A stretch of DNA of 64,000 nucleotides. Origin: Streptomyces roseicoloratus. Its GTDB lineage: Bacteria; Actinomycetota; Actinomycetes; Streptomycetales; Streptomycetaceae. This document shows positions 52,112 to 60,852 of this stretch, one piece after another; the first letter of the stretch is position 1, and the number at the start of each line of letters is the position of its first letter. A model generated the notes under the pieces. That model was given only the letters and a program-made list of their open reading frames with translations. It was not told where the DNA came from and made no database searches. The DNA is taken from positions 1 to 64,000 of the forward strand of contig NZ_SDOY01000181.1 in the NCBI RefSeq assembly GCF_004117935.1, given 5' to 3'. A program made the position numbers and the translations under genes.

Positions 52112-52948
52112 CCGCTTGTTGCGGGCCTCCTTGCTGCGGGCCGCGAGCTGGTCGTCGGCCGGGTAGCCGACCTCTTCGAGGGTGAGGCCGTGCGGCCGTA
52201 CGACGTGCACGGCGGAGTCCCGCACGCCCGCGGCGAGCACCTTGCCCGGCCACTCCACCGGCCGGTGGCCGTCGCCGACGAACAGCAGGGCGCCGACCAG
52301 CGAGCGGACCATGTTGTGGCAGAAGGCGTCGGCCTTGACCGTGGCCTCCAGGATGCCGTCGGGACGGCGCTCCCAGCGCAGCTCCTGGAGCGTGCGGATG
52401 GTGGTGGCGCCCTCGCGCTTCTTGCAGTACGCGGCGAAGTCGTGCTCGCCGACGAGACGCTCGGCCGCGGCGTTCATGGCGTCCATGTCGAGCGTCCAGT
52501 CGTGCCACAGGACGTGGCCGCGCAGCAGCGGGTCGACACCGCCCGGGTGGTCGGTGACCCGGTAGGCGTACCGGCGCCAGATCGCCGAGAAGCGGGCGTT
52601 GAAGCCCGCGGGCGCCTCGGTGACCCTCCACACCCGGACGTCGTGCGAAAGCCGTCCGGCGAGCCGCCTGAGCAGCTTCTCGCGGTGGTCGTCCCACAGG
52701 GCGACGGGCAGGTCGACGTGGGCGACCTGGCCGCGGGCGTGCACCCCGGCGTCGGTGCGGCCGGCGACGGTCAGCTCGTACGTCTCCCGGGAGCGGGTGA
52801 CGGTGCGCAGGGCGTCCTCGATCTCGCCCTGGACGGTACGCCGGCCGCCGGCCTGCTTCGCCCAGCCGGAGAAGTCCTTGCCGTCGTACGACAGGTCGAG
52901 CCGCACCCGTACGAAGCCGGGCCGCACGTCATCACGCAGGTCAGTCAC
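52082..52948 (-). CDS. truA: tRNA pseudouridine(38-40) synthase
   Basis: 288 residues. RVRLDLSYDGKDFSGWAKQ, catalytic Asp in GRTDAGVHARGQ, FNARFSAIWRRYAYRV, FCHNMVRSLVGALL. GTG start after GAGAGGA; an in-frame extension upstream runs through the rplQ terminator and is rejected. It follows rplQ, the usual bacterial position, but a strong hairpin lies between them. Confidence 0.96.
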   Translation of the reverse strand: MTDLRDDVRPGFVRVRLDLSYDGKDFSGWAKQAGGRRTVQGEIEDALRTVTRSRETYELTVAGRTDAGVHARGQVAHVDLPVALWDDHREKLLRRLAGRLSHDVRVWRVTEAPAGFNARFSAIWRRYAYRVTDHPGGVDPLLRGHVLWHDWTLDMDAMNAAAERLVGEHDFAAYCKKREGATTIRTLQELRWERRPDGILEATVKADAFCHNMVRSLVGALLFVGDGHRPVEWPGKVLAAGVRDSAVHVVRPHGLTLEEVGYPADDQLAARSKEARNKRSLPGSAGCC

Positions 52949-52972
52949 GCCGTAAATCCTCTCAGAACACGG

Positions 52973-53009
52973 GAGCGGGCCCGCACCCCTGGGGGATGCG
53001 GGCCCGCTC
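52973..53009 (-). terminator. Terminator after rplQ
   Basis: A 13-bp perfect stem GAGCGGGCCCGCA / TGCGGGCCCGCTC with an 11-base loop, 23 bp past the rplQ stop. Ends the alpha operon. Confidence 0.85.
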
Positions 53010-53032
53010 ACGAGACGGGGTCGTCAGAACGC

Positions 53033-53506
53033 TCAGGCGTCCTGCGCGTCCTCGGTCTTGGTCTCCTCGGCCTTGGGGGCCTCGTCGGCCTCCTTGACGG
53101 CGCGCTTGGTGGCGGCCTCGGCCTCGGCGACGGTCGCCTTCTTGGCGATCTCGCCCTCGACCAGCTCGATCACGGCCATCGGGGCGTTGTCGCCACGACG
53201 GTTGCCGATCTTGGTGATGCGGGTGTAGCCACCCGGGCGCTCGGAGTAGCGCGGGGCGATCTCGGTGAAGAGCGTGTGGACGACGCCCTTGTCCGTGATG
53301 GTCTGCAGCACCAGGCGACGGTTGTGGATGTCGCCCTTCTTCGCCTTGGTGATCAGGCGCTCGGCGACCGGACGCAGGCGGCGGGCCTTGGCCTCGGTCG
53401 TGGTGATGCGGCCGTGCTCGAAGAGCGACTTCGCCAGGTTGGCGAGGAGCAGCTTCTCGTGCGCGGCGGAGCCGCCGAGGCGGGCGCCCTTGGTGGGACG
53501 CGGCAT
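53033..53506 (-). CDS. rplQ: 50S ribosomal protein L17
   Basis: 157 residues. MPRPTKGARLGGSAAHEKLLL, ITTTEAKARRLRPVAERLIT, RRGDNAPMAVIELV. The Ala/Glu/Lys-rich tail of ~40 residues is normal for actinobacteria. ATG after AAGGAG. Last gene of the rpoA operon. Confidence 0.98.
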   Translation of the reverse strand: MPRPTKGARLGGSAAHEKLLLANLAKSLFEHGRITTTEAKARRLRPVAERLITKAKKGDIHNRRLVLQTITDKGVVHTLFTEIAPRYSERPGGYTRITKIGNRRGDNAPMAVIELVEGEIAKKATVAEAEAATKRAVKEADEAPKAEETKTEDAQDA

Positions 53507-53586
53507 GGTGTTTCTCCTTGAGATCTGCACCGGCCGTATCAGGTACCGGTGTCAGGGCCCCGCAGGCGGATGCCTGCGGGCAGCTA

Positions 53587-54609
53587 TCAGTACTGCTCGG
53601 TCTCGACGAAGCCCGCGTCCGCGTCGTCGTCGGCGCCGAAGGCGTCGGCGGCGGCGGTCGGGTCGAATCCGGGCGGGCTGTCCTTGAGGGCCAGGCCCAT
53701 GCCGGCCAGCTTCGCCTTGACCTCGTCGATCGACTTCGCACCGAAGTTGCGGATGTCGAGCAGGTCGGCCTCGGAGCGGGCGACGAGCTCACCCACGGAG
53801 TGGATGCCCTCGCGCTTGAGGCAGTTGTAGGACCGAACGGTGAGCTCGAGCTCCTCGATCGGCAGCGCCAGGTCGGCGGCCAGGGCGGCGTCCGTCGGGG
53901 ACGGGCCCATGTCGATGCCCTCGGCGTCGATGTTGAGCTCGCGGGCCAGGCCGAACAGCTCGACCAGGGTCTTGCCGGCCGACGCCATGGCGTCACGCGG
54001 ACGCATGGCCTGCTTGGTCTCGACGTCGACGATCAGCTTGTCGAAGTCGGTGCGCTGCTCGACTCGGGTCGCCTCGACCTTGTAGGTGACCTTCAGCACG
54101 GGGCTGTAGATGGAGTCGACCGGGATACGGCCGATCTCCTGGCCCACCTGCTTGTTCTGGACGGCGGAGACGTAGCCGCGACCGCGCTCGACGGTCAGCT
54201 CCATCTCCAGCTTGCCCTTGGCGTTGAGCGTGGCCAGGACCAGGTCGGGGTTGTGCACCTCGACACCGGCCGGCGGCGCGATGTCGGCGGCGGTGACCAC
54301 ACCGGGGCCCTGCTTGCGCAGGTACATCACGACGGGCTCGTCGTGCTCCGAGGAGACGACCAGCTGCTTGATGTTGAGGATGAGGTCGGTGACGTCCTCC
54401 TTGACGCCCGGCACGGTGGTGAACTCGTGCAGGACGCCGTCGATGCGGATGCTGGTGACAGCAGCGCCGGGGATCGACGAGAGGAGGGTGCGGCGGAGGG
54501 AGTTGCCGAGGGTGTAGCCGAAGCCCGGCTCCAGCGGCTCGATGACGAACCGGGAGCGGAACTCGTCGACGACCTCTTCGGTCAGCGAAGGACGCTGAGC
54601 GATAAGCAT
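53587..54609 (-). CDS. rpoA: RNA polymerase alpha subunit
   Basis: 340 residues. N-terminal assembly domain (EPLEPGFGYTLGNSLRRTLLSS split across the start, NIKQLVVSS) and C-terminal DNA-binding domain (LELTVRSYNCLKREGIHSVGEL, RNFGAKSIDEVKAKLAGMG). Acidic tail DADAGFVETEQY. ATG start. Between rpsK and rplQ, with no rpsD, as usual in Streptomyces. Confidence 0.99.
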   Translation of the reverse strand: MLIAQRPSLTEEVVDEFRSRFVIEPLEPGFGYTLGNSLRRTLLSSIPGAAVTSIRIDGVLHEFTTVPGVKEDVTDLILNIKQLVVSSEHDEPVVMYLRKQGPGVVTAADIAPPAGVEVHNPDLVLATLNAKGKLEMELTVERGRGYVSAVQNKQVGQEIGRIPVDSIYSPVLKVTYKVEATRVEQRTDFDKLIVDVETKQAMRPRDAMASAGKTLVELFGLARELNIDAEGIDMGPSPTDAALAADLALPIEELELTVRSYNCLKREGIHSVGELVARSEADLLDIRNFGAKSIDEVKAKLAGMGLALKDSPPGFDPTAAADAFGADDDADAGFVETEQY

Positions 54610-54756
54610 GTCTTCTGTTCCTTCAGTCGTGGACGCCCGCTATTTGACGTCCGACAGGGGTGCTGCCCGGAGGCGGCGGTACTGCAAGGGTACGGGCGGC
54701 ACGCCCCCATTACGGAGCCGTACCGCCCGGACACTCATGGACGCACATGCGTCGCT

Positions 54757-54799
54757 GCGTCGGACGCGGCGGCGCTTCGGCGGACGGCAGCCGTGCTGC
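54757..54799. repeat. Duplicate of the rpsK 3' end in the rpsK-rpoA gap
   Basis: A 32-bp block at 54763-54794 is identical to 54865-54896, which encodes the C-terminal GCRPPKRRRV of S11. Flanks are also similar (TGCGTCGGACG vs TGCGTCAGACG). On the minus strand the copy reads GCRPPKRRRV followed by more sense codons. The offset is 102 bp. Confidence 0.88.
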
Positions 54800-54861
54800 G
54801 GATTCCCGGGGGACGACCCCCGGACCCCCAGCCGACCACCGGCCCCGCCACGCACCGTGCG

Positions 54862-55266
54862 TCAGACGCGGCGGCGCTTCGGCGGACGGCAGCCGTTGTG
54901 CGGGGTGGGGGTGACGTCCTGGATCGAGCCGACCTCGAGGCCGGTGGCCTGGAGGGAGCGGATCGCGGTCTCACGGCCGGAGCCGGGACCCTTGACGAAG
55001 ACGTCGACCTTGCGCATGCCGTGCTCCTGCGCGCGGCGGGCGGCCGACTCGGCGGCCATCTGCGCGGCGAAGGGGGTGGACTTGCGCGAGCCCTTGAAGC
55101 CGACGTGGCCGGCGGAGGCCCAGGAGATCACGTTGCCGGACGGGTCCGTGATCGAGACGATCGTGTTGTTGAACGTGCTCTTGATGTGCGCGTGGCCGTG
55201 AGCGACGTTCTTCTTTTCCTTGCGGCGCACCTTCTTGGCAGCGCCCTGACGTCCCTTGGGGGGCAT
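54862..55266 (-). CDS. rpsK: 30S ribosomal protein S11
   Basis: 134 residues. KNVAHGHAHIKSTFNNTIVSI, SAGHVGFKGSRKSTPFAAQ, GPGSGRETAIRSL, and the C-terminal HNGCRPPKRRRV. ATG start. Followed by a 252-bp gap before rpoA which contains a second copy of its last ~11 codons. Confidence 0.99.
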   Translation of the reverse strand: MPPKGRQGAAKKVRRKEKKNVAHGHAHIKSTFNNTIVSITDPSGNVISWASAGHVGFKGSRKSTPFAAQMAAESAARRAQEHGMRKVDVFVKGPGSGRETAIRSLQATGLEVGSIQDVTPTPHNGCRPPKRRRV

Positions 55267-55331
55267 CTACTTACTCCTACGGGAGGTGGTCGGTCCTACA
55301 GCGAAGACCGTGGACAGTCGTCCGCTGTGGA

Positions 55332-55712
55332 CTACTTCTTGCCCGGCTTCTTCTTGCCGGCGATGGCGCGACGCGGGCCCTTGCGGGTACGGGCGTTCGT
55401 GCTGGTGCGCTGACCGCGGACGGGCAGGCCACGGCGGTGACGCAGACCCTGGTAGCAGCCGATCTCGACCTTGCGGCGGATGTCGGCGGCGATCTCACGG
55501 CGGAGGTCACCCTCGGTCTGGAGGTTGGCGTCCACGTACTCGCGGATCTTGACGAGGTCTTCCTCGGCAAGGTCGCGGACACGGGTGGACGGGTTCACGC
55601 CGGTGGCGGCGAGGATCTCCTCGGACCGGGTGCGCCCGATACCGAAGACGTAGGTGAGTGCGACCACCACACGCTTTTCGCGCGGGATGTCAACACCGGA
55701 AACGCGTGCCAT
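55332..55712 (-). CDS. rpsM: 30S ribosomal protein S13
   Basis: 126 residues. MARVSGVDIPREKRVVVALTY (21 residues shown in part), GIGRTRSEEILAATGV, RGLPVRGQRTSTNARTRKGP, Lys-rich end. ATG start; 186 bp after rpmJ, 65 bp before rpsK. Confidence 0.98.
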   Translation of the reverse strand: MARVSGVDIPREKRVVVALTYVFGIGRTRSEEILAATGVNPSTRVRDLAEEDLVKIREYVDANLQTEGDLRREIAADIRRKVEIGCYQGLRHRRGLPVRGQRTSTNARTRKGPRRAIAGKKKPGKK

Positions 55713-55898
55713 TCAATGGCTCCTGTGTGTTCGGGGGTCTGCCGCAGAGCCGTTCCCGGCTGCCGTATCAGGTACGAACCGGGTCCCCGGCCCCCGCCGG
55801 AGGTGTCGCCGACCCTTGCGGGCTGGGCGGACTCTGCGTATGTACGAATCGCTATGCGTCGCGCGAAGAACTGCGAGATGCAGGTCGGTCGGCGTGCG

Positions 55899-56012
55899 TC
55901 AGCCCTGGCGCTGCTTGTGGCGCAGGTTGTCGCAGATGACCATGACCCGGCCGTGGCGGCGGATCACCTTGCACTTGTCGCAGATCTTCTTGACGCTCGG
56001 CTTGACCTTCAT
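55899..56012 (-). CDS. rpmJ: 50S ribosomal protein L36
   Basis: 37 residues: KVKPSVKKICDKCKVIRR, with CDKC and a following Cys/His pair (VICDNLRHKQRQG) forming the zinc-binding C+ type. ATG after GAGAACCTCACATCC-like leader; 62 bp after infA. Confidence 0.97.
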   Translation of the reverse strand: MKVKPSVKKICDKCKVIRRHGRVMVICDNLRHKQRQG

Positions 56013-56074
56013 GGGATGTGAGGTTCTCCGGGTCAGTGCCACCACCCGCGCGGAACGGCGGGTACGGGCAAGAT

Positions 56075-56296
56075 CTACTTGTACCGGTAGACGATCCGGC
56101 CACGCGTCAGGTCGTACGGAGACAGCTCCACGACGACCCGGTCGTCCGGGAGGATACGGATGTAGTGCATCCGCATCTTGCCGGAGATGTGCGCGAGGAC
56201 CTTGTGACCGTTCTGGAGCTCCACCTTGAACATGGCGTTCGGCAGGGACTCGATCACGGTGCCCTCAATCTCGATGGCACCTTGCTTCTTGGCCAC
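56075..56296 (-). CDS. infA: Translation initiation factor IF-1
   Basis: 73 residues, OB fold: AKKQGAIEIEGTVIESLPNA, LAHISGKMRMHYIRILPGD-like segment, SPYDLTRGRIVYRYK. The GTG start follows AAGGG and gives the standard length; a longer in-frame start upstream is rejected. Confidence 0.98.
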   Translation of the reverse strand: MAKKQGAIEIEGTVIESLPNAMFKVELQNGHKVLAHISGKMRMHYIRILPDDRVVVELSPYDLTRGRIVYRYK

Positions 56297-56434
56297 GCTT
56301 CGCCCTTCGAATCGGCTACCTTGATCGACTCTCGCTCCGAGTGCGGACACACGGGTACACGAGAGCCGACGCATCAGTCTACGTCAGGGGCTGGGAAAAG
56401 ACGAATCGGGGATTCTGCCCAGCCCTGGAGATCG

Positions 56435-57286
56435 TTACGCGAGCGGGTCCGGCGCAGCCGTGACGCCCAGCTCGGCGAGCTTCGCCTTGCCGCCGTCGAC
56501 GGCGGTCAGGACCAGCGGGCCCTCTTCCGTCAGGGCGACGGAGTGCTCCCAGTGGGAGGACCAGGTGCCGTCCGTCGTGATGACGGTCCAGTCGTCCGCG
56601 AGGACCTCGGTGCGCGGCGTGCCGAGCGAGACCATCGGCTCGATCGCCAGGCAGAGGCCGGGGACCAGCTTCGGGCCCTTGCCGCGCTTGCGGGAGACGT
56701 AGTTCAGGAGGTGCGGGTCCATGTGCATCTCGGTGCCGATGCCGTGGCCGCCGTAGTCCTCGATGATCCCGTAGCGGCCCAGGCTGTGGTCGCCGACGGC
56801 GGGGCGGGGCTGGCGCTTGATGTAGCCCTCGATCGCCTTCGAGATGTCGACCAGGCGGGCGCCCAGGCGCATCGCCGCGATGCCGGCCCACATCGACTCC
56901 TCGGTGACCCGGGAGAGCTCGATGAGCTCCGGCGCGTGGCCGCTGCCCACGAAGGCGGTGTACGCGGCGTCGCCGTGCCAGCCGTCCACGATGGCGCCCG
57001 CGTCGATGGAGATGATGTCACCGTCCTTGAGGACGGTCTTGTCGTCGGGGATGCCGTGGACGACGACCTCGTTCACCGAGGTGCAGATGGTCGCGGGGAA
57101 GCCGCCGTACCCGAGGAAGTTCGACTTCGCCCCGTGGTCGGCGATCACCTTGCGCGCGACCTCGTCCAGGTCCCGCGTCGTCGCGCCCGGCACCGCCGCC
57201 TCGCGGGTCGCCGCGTGGATGGCGGCGACGACCAGCCCCGCCTCGCGCATCTTCGCGATCTGCTCGGGGGTCTTGATCTGCACCAT
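56435..57286 (-). CDS. map: Methionine aminopeptidase type I
   Basis: 283 residues. Removes initiator Met. Metal ligands are visible: Asp in SIDAGAIVDGWHGDAA, His in GHGIGTEMH, Glu in CLAIEPM and Glu in WSSHWEHSVALTEEG; substrate His in VVVHGIPDD. ATG start. Between adk and infA, with a hairpin after adk. Confidence 0.97.
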   Translation of the reverse strand: MVQIKTPEQIAKMREAGLVVAAIHAATREAAVPGATTRDLDEVARKVIADHGAKSNFLGYGGFPATICTSVNEVVVHGIPDDKTVLKDGDIISIDAGAIVDGWHGDAAYTAFVGSGHAPELIELSRVTEESMWAGIAAMRLGARLVDISKAIEGYIKRQPRPAVGDHSLGRYGIIEDYGGHGIGTEMHMDPHLLNYVSRKRGKGPKLVPGLCLAIEPMVSLGTPRTEVLADDWTVITTDGTWSSHWEHSVALTEEGPLVLTAVDGGKAKLAELGVTAAPDPLA

Positions 57287-57329
57287 CTCGGCCGGGGCCT
57301 TTCGTCGACTACGGGGGTGGGAACAACGA

Positions 57330-57366
57330 TACGGCCGCGGTGCCCCTCACGGGCACCGCGGCCGTA
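57330..57366 (-). terminator. Hairpin between adk and map
   Basis: A 16-bp perfect stem TACGGCCGCGGTGCCC / GGGCACCGCGGCCGTA with a 5-base loop. It ends 44 bp before the map ATG, so map may also have its own promoter or be expressed by partial readthrough. Confidence 0.8.
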
Positions 57367-57382
57367 CCGCAGCGATCGGCGG

Positions 57383-58030
57383 TTACTTCTTCAGCGCGGC
57401 CATCGCGCGCGCCGTGACCTCGTCCACCTTGCCGAGCGCGGAGATCGTCACGACCAGGTTCTGCGCCCGGTAGTAGTCGATGATCGGCTCGGTCTGCGTG
57501 TGGTAGACCTCCAGGCGCCGGCGGACGGTGTCCTCGGAGTCGTCCGGGCGCTGGAACAGCTCGCCACCGCAGGTGTCGCAGACGCCCTCGGTCTCGGGGG
57601 CGTTGTACTGCACGTGGAAGACGTGCGCGGAGTCGTTGCGGCAGACGCGACGGCCCGCGATCCGCTTCACGACCTCGTCCTCGGGGACCTCCAGGTCCAG
57701 GACCGCGTCCAGCTGCATGTCCTCGGCCTTGAGGACCACATCCAGAGCCTCGGCCTGGGCCACGTTGCGCGGGAACCCGTCGAGCAGGAAGCCGTTGGCG
57801 GCGTCGTCCTGCTCCATGCGGTCCTTGGCCATCCCGATGGTCACCTCGTCCGGGACCAGGTCGCCGGCGTCCATGTACGCCTTCGCCTTGAGACCGAGCT
57901 CCGTGCCCTGCGAGATGTTGGCACGGAACAGGTCACCCGTGGAGATGTGCGGGATGTCCAGGTTCTTGGCAAGGAACGCGGCCTGCGTTCCCTTGCCGGC
58001 CCCGGGCGGTCCGACGAGGACGATTCGCAT
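57383..58030 (-). CDS. adk: Adenylate kinase
   Basis: 215 residues. P-loop GPPGAGKGTQ, DGFPRN, LID domain with a Cys pair CDTCGG and an upstream CRNDSAH region (partial zinc-finger type). Catalyses ATP + AMP to 2 ADP. The ATG overlaps the secY stop (TGATG), so translation is coupled. Confidence 0.98.
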   Translation of the reverse strand: MRIVLVGPPGAGKGTQAAFLAKNLDIPHISTGDLFRANISQGTELGLKAKAYMDAGDLVPDEVTIGMAKDRMEQDDAANGFLLDGFPRNVAQAEALDVVLKAEDMQLDAVLDLEVPEDEVVKRIAGRRVCRNDSAHVFHVQYNAPETEGVCDTCGGELFQRPDDSEDTVRRRLEVYHTQTEPIIDYYRAQNLVVTISALGKVDEVTARAMAALKK

Positions 58031-59349
58031 CAGCGGAGGAACCCTTCGTAATTGCGCTGCTGGAGCTGGCTCTCGATCTGCTTCACGGTCTCGAGACCCA
58101 CACCCACGATGATGAGGATGCTGGTGCCGCCGAACGGGAAGTTGGCATTGGCACCACCGAAGCCGGCCAACGCCATCGTCGGCACGAGAGCGATCAGACC
58201 CAGATACAGCGAGCCCGGCCAAGTGATCCGGTTGAGCACGTAGCTCAGATACTCGGCAGTAGGTCGACCAGCCCGGATACCCGGGATGAAGCCACCATAC
58301 TTCTTCATGTTGTCTGCAACTTCCTCGGGGTTGAACGAGATCGCCACGTAGAAGAAGGCGAAGAACACGATCAGGAGGAAGTACGTAGCGATGTAGTAGG
58401 GGTGGTCACCCTTGACGAAGTGGGCTTCGATCCAGGTCTTCCAGCCGGCGGTGCTGTTCGAGAACTGAGCGATCAGCGCCGGGATGTAGAGCAGCGACGA
58501 CGCGAAGATGACAGGAATCACACCTGCCTGGTTCACCTTCAACGGGATGTAAGTGGACGTACCGCCGTACGACCTGCGGCCGATCATCCGCTTCGCGTAC
58601 TGCACCGGGATGCGGCGCTGGGCCTGCTCGACGAAGACGACGAGGCCCACCATCACGAAGCCGATCAGGATGACGGTGCCGAACTCGATCCAGCCGCCCG
58701 CCAGGTCGCCGCTCTCCTTGATGGCCCAGAGGGCGCCCGGGAAGCCGGCGGCGATGGAGATGAACATGAGGATCGACATGCCGTTGCCGATGCCGCGGTC
58801 GGTGATGAGCTCGCCGAGCCACATGACCAGGCCGGTACCGGCGGTCATGGTGATGACCATGGTGGCGGTGGTGAAGATCGACTGGTCGGGAACGACCTGG
58901 CTCGCGACGGTGCAGCCGCTGAACAGCGCGCCGGTACGGGCGGTGGCGACGAGGCCGGTGCCCTGGAGGATCGCGAGGGCGACCGTCAGATAGCGCGTGT
59001 ACTGCGTGATCTTGGCGGTGCCGGACTGCCCCTCCTTCTTGAGGGCCTCCAGGCGCGGGATCACCACGGTCAGCAGCTGCAGGATGATGCTCGCCGTGAT
59101 GTACGGCATGATGCCGAGCGCGAAGATGGTGATCTGCAGCAGCGCTCCGCCACTGAACATGTTGACCAGGCCGAACAGGCTGTTGTTGCCCTGGCTCGCC
59201 TGGTCCACACACTGCTGGACGGCCTCGTAGCTGACGCCGGGGACGGGGATGTGCGCCCCGAGCCGGTACAGCACGATGATGCCGAGCGTGAAGAGCAGCT
59301 TCTTGCGCAGGTCGGGCGTCTTGAACGCCCGGGCGAACGCGGTGAGCAC
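58030..59349 (-). CDS. secY: Protein translocase subunit SecY
   Basis: 439 residues, ten membrane segments. Typical stretches: LGIIVLYRLGAHIPVPGVS, LGIMPYITASIILQLLTVV, YAKRMIGRRSYGGTSTYIPLKVN, GFIPGIRAGRPTAEYL. GTG start. Pore of the Sec translocon. About 213 bp separate it from rplO, with a terminator-like hairpin in between. Confidence 0.98.
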   Translation of the reverse strand: MLTAFARAFKTPDLRKKLLFTLGIIVLYRLGAHIPVPGVSYEAVQQCVDQASQGNNSLFGLVNMFSGGALLQITIFALGIMPYITASIILQLLTVVIPRLEALKKEGQSGTAKITQYTRYLTVALAILQGTGLVATARTGALFSGCTVASQVVPDQSIFTTATMVITMTAGTGLVMWLGELITDRGIGNGMSILMFISIAAGFPGALWAIKESGDLAGGWIEFGTVILIGFVMVGLVVFVEQAQRRIPVQYAKRMIGRRSYGGTSTYIPLKVNQAGVIPVIFASSLLYIPALIAQFSNSTAGWKTWIEAHFVKGDHPYYIATYFLLIVFFAFFYVAISFNPEEVADNMKKYGGFIPGIRAGRPTAEYLSYVLNRITWPGSLYLGLIALVPTMALAGFGGANANFPFGGTSILIIVGVGLETVKQIESQLQQRNYEGFLR

Positions 59350-59504
59350 GGTGCCTCCTGCGACCCCCGCGCACGTGCGTCAGAGGTGACGGTCTTGAGG
59401 TTCGACTGGATAGTGATCCGCCCAGAGAGCCTTCGGACCCACCTCACGCACTCTGGACAGTGGAGGCCACCTTACCGGCGACTACGCCCCCCTAGGAACG
59501 ACCA

Positions 59505-59538
59505 ACCGGGGATGCCCCTTTTGGGAGGCATCCCCGGT
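59505..59538 (-). terminator. Terminator-like hairpin between rplO and secY
   Basis: A 12-bp stem ACCGGGGATGCC / GGCATCCCCGGT with a CCTTTTGGGA loop, 24 bp after the rplO stop. It separates ribosomal genes from secY-adk, which therefore probably has its own promoter in 59350-59500. Confidence 0.8.
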
Positions 59539-59562
59539 CGATGTTCAGGCCATCGAGTCGTC

Positions 59563-60018
59563 TCAGACGAGCTCGGTGACGGTGCCGCCGGCGGCGGCGA
59601 TCTTCTCCTTGGCGGAGCCGGAGACGGCGTCGACCGTCACCTGCAACGCCACGGAGACCTCGCCCTGGCCCAGGACCTTGACGAGCTGGTTCTTGCGAAC
59701 CGCACCCTTGGCGACCAGGTCGGCCACCGTGACCTCGCCACCCTGCGGGTAGAGCGCGGCCAGCTTGTCCAGGTTCACGACCTGGTACTCGGTGCGGAAG
59801 GGGTTCTTGAAGCCCTTCAGCTTCGGGAGGCGCATGTGGAGCGGCATCTGGCCACCCTCGAAGCGCTCCGGAACCTGGTAGCGGGCCTTCGTGCCCTTCG
59901 TACCACGACCGGCCGTCTTACCCTTCGACGCCTCACCACGACCGACACGGGTCTTGGCGGTCTTGGCGCCCGGGGCGGGACGGAGGTTGTGGACCTTCAG
60001 CGGGTTGTTCTCCGCCAT
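59563..60018 (-). CDS. rplO: 50S ribosomal protein L15
   Basis: 151 residues. LKVHNLRPAPGAKTAKTRVGRG, KGKTAGRGTKGTKAR, FEGGQMPLHMRLPKLKGFKN. ATG start, 1 bp after rpmD. Confidence 0.98.
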   Translation of the reverse strand: MAENNPLKVHNLRPAPGAKTAKTRVGRGEASKGKTAGRGTKGTKARYQVPERFEGGQMPLHMRLPKLKGFKNPFRTEYQVVNLDKLAALYPQGGEVTVADLVAKGAVRKNQLVKVLGQGEVSVALQVTVDAVSGSAKEKIAAAGGTVTELV

Positions 60019-60019
60019 G

Positions 60020-60202
60020 TCAGTCGACCTCCTCGACCGTCACGAGGTGGCGGACGGTGTGCACCATTCCGCGGAACTCGGGGCGGTCCTCCTTGACGAC
60101 CACGTCGTTCAGGCGCTTGAGCCCGAGCGAACGCAGGGTGTCGCGGTGGTTCTGCTTGCTGCCGATGTACGACTTCGTCTGCGTGATCTTGAGGCGAGCC
60201 AT
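60020..60202 (-). CDS. rpmD: 50S ribosomal protein L30
   Basis: 60 residues: ARLKITQTKSYIGSKQNHRD, TLRSLGLKRLNDVV. The ATG overlaps the rpsE stop (TAATG), typical of the spc operon. Confidence 0.98.
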   Translation of the reverse strand: MARLKITQTKSYIGSKQNHRDTLRSLGLKRLNDVVVKEDRPEFRGMVHTVRHLVTVEEVD

Positions 60203-60807
60203 TACGCACCCGCCCCGGCACGCGCACGGAGCAGAGCCGCGGGAGCGACGTCCTCGAGGGGCAGACCGCGGCGGGCCGCGATCTCCTCGGGACGCTGCAG
60301 GCCCTTCAGGGCCTCCACGGTCGCGTGCACGATGTTGATCGCGTTGTCGGAGCCGAGCGACTTCGACAGGATGTCGTGAACGCCGGCGCACTCGAGCACG
60401 GCACGCACCGGGCCACCGGCGATGACGCCGGTACCGGGGGAAGCCGGCTTGAGCAGGACGACGCCCGCCGCCTTCTCACCCTGGATCGGGTGAGGGATGG
60501 TGCCCTGGATACGGGGGACCTTGAAGAAGTGCTTCTTGGCCTCCTCCACACCCTTGGCGATGGCGGCCGGCACCTCCTTGGCCTTGCCGTAACCGACACC
60601 CACGGTGCCGTCACCGTCACCCACCACGACGAGCGCGGTGAAGGAGAAACGACGACCACCCTTGACAACCTTGGCGACGCGGTTGATCGCGACTACGCGC
60701 TCAACGTACGCGGTCTTCTCGGCGGCAGCAGCGCCACCGTCGCGACCCTTCCGGTCCCGCCGCTCGCCGCCACCGGCACCGCTGCCGCGGCGCTGGGGTC
60801 CAGCCAT
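60202..60807 (-). CDS. rpsE: 30S ribosomal protein S5
   Basis: 201 residues. VVAINRVAKVVKGGRRFSFT, GDGDGTVGVGYGKAKEVPAA, GTGVIAGGPVRAVLE. A Gly/Arg-rich N-terminal extension of ~30 residues is usual here. ATG start. Confidence 0.98.
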   Translation of the reverse strand: MAGPQRRGSGAGGGERRDRKGRDGGAAAAEKTAYVERVVAINRVAKVVKGGRRFSFTALVVVGDGDGTVGVGYGKAKEVPAAIAKGVEEAKKHFFKVPRIQGTIPHPIQGEKAAGVVLLKPASPGTGVIAGGPVRAVLECAGVHDILSKSLGSDNAINIVHATVEALKGLQRPEEIAARRGLPLEDVAPAALLRARAGAGA

Positions 60808-60852
60808 TGGAATACCTCTCTCTGTTACGTCCGTTAGTCCCGGAACCGGGGC

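Noticed and set aside
53587..55266. Missing rpsD between rpsK and rpoA as a deletion
   Set aside because: In Streptomyces rpsD is encoded elsewhere; rpsK-rpoA is the normal order.
56018..58051. Long plus-strand open frame opposite infA, map and adk
   Set aside because: Spans three conserved minus-strand genes and the gaps between them; biased composition.
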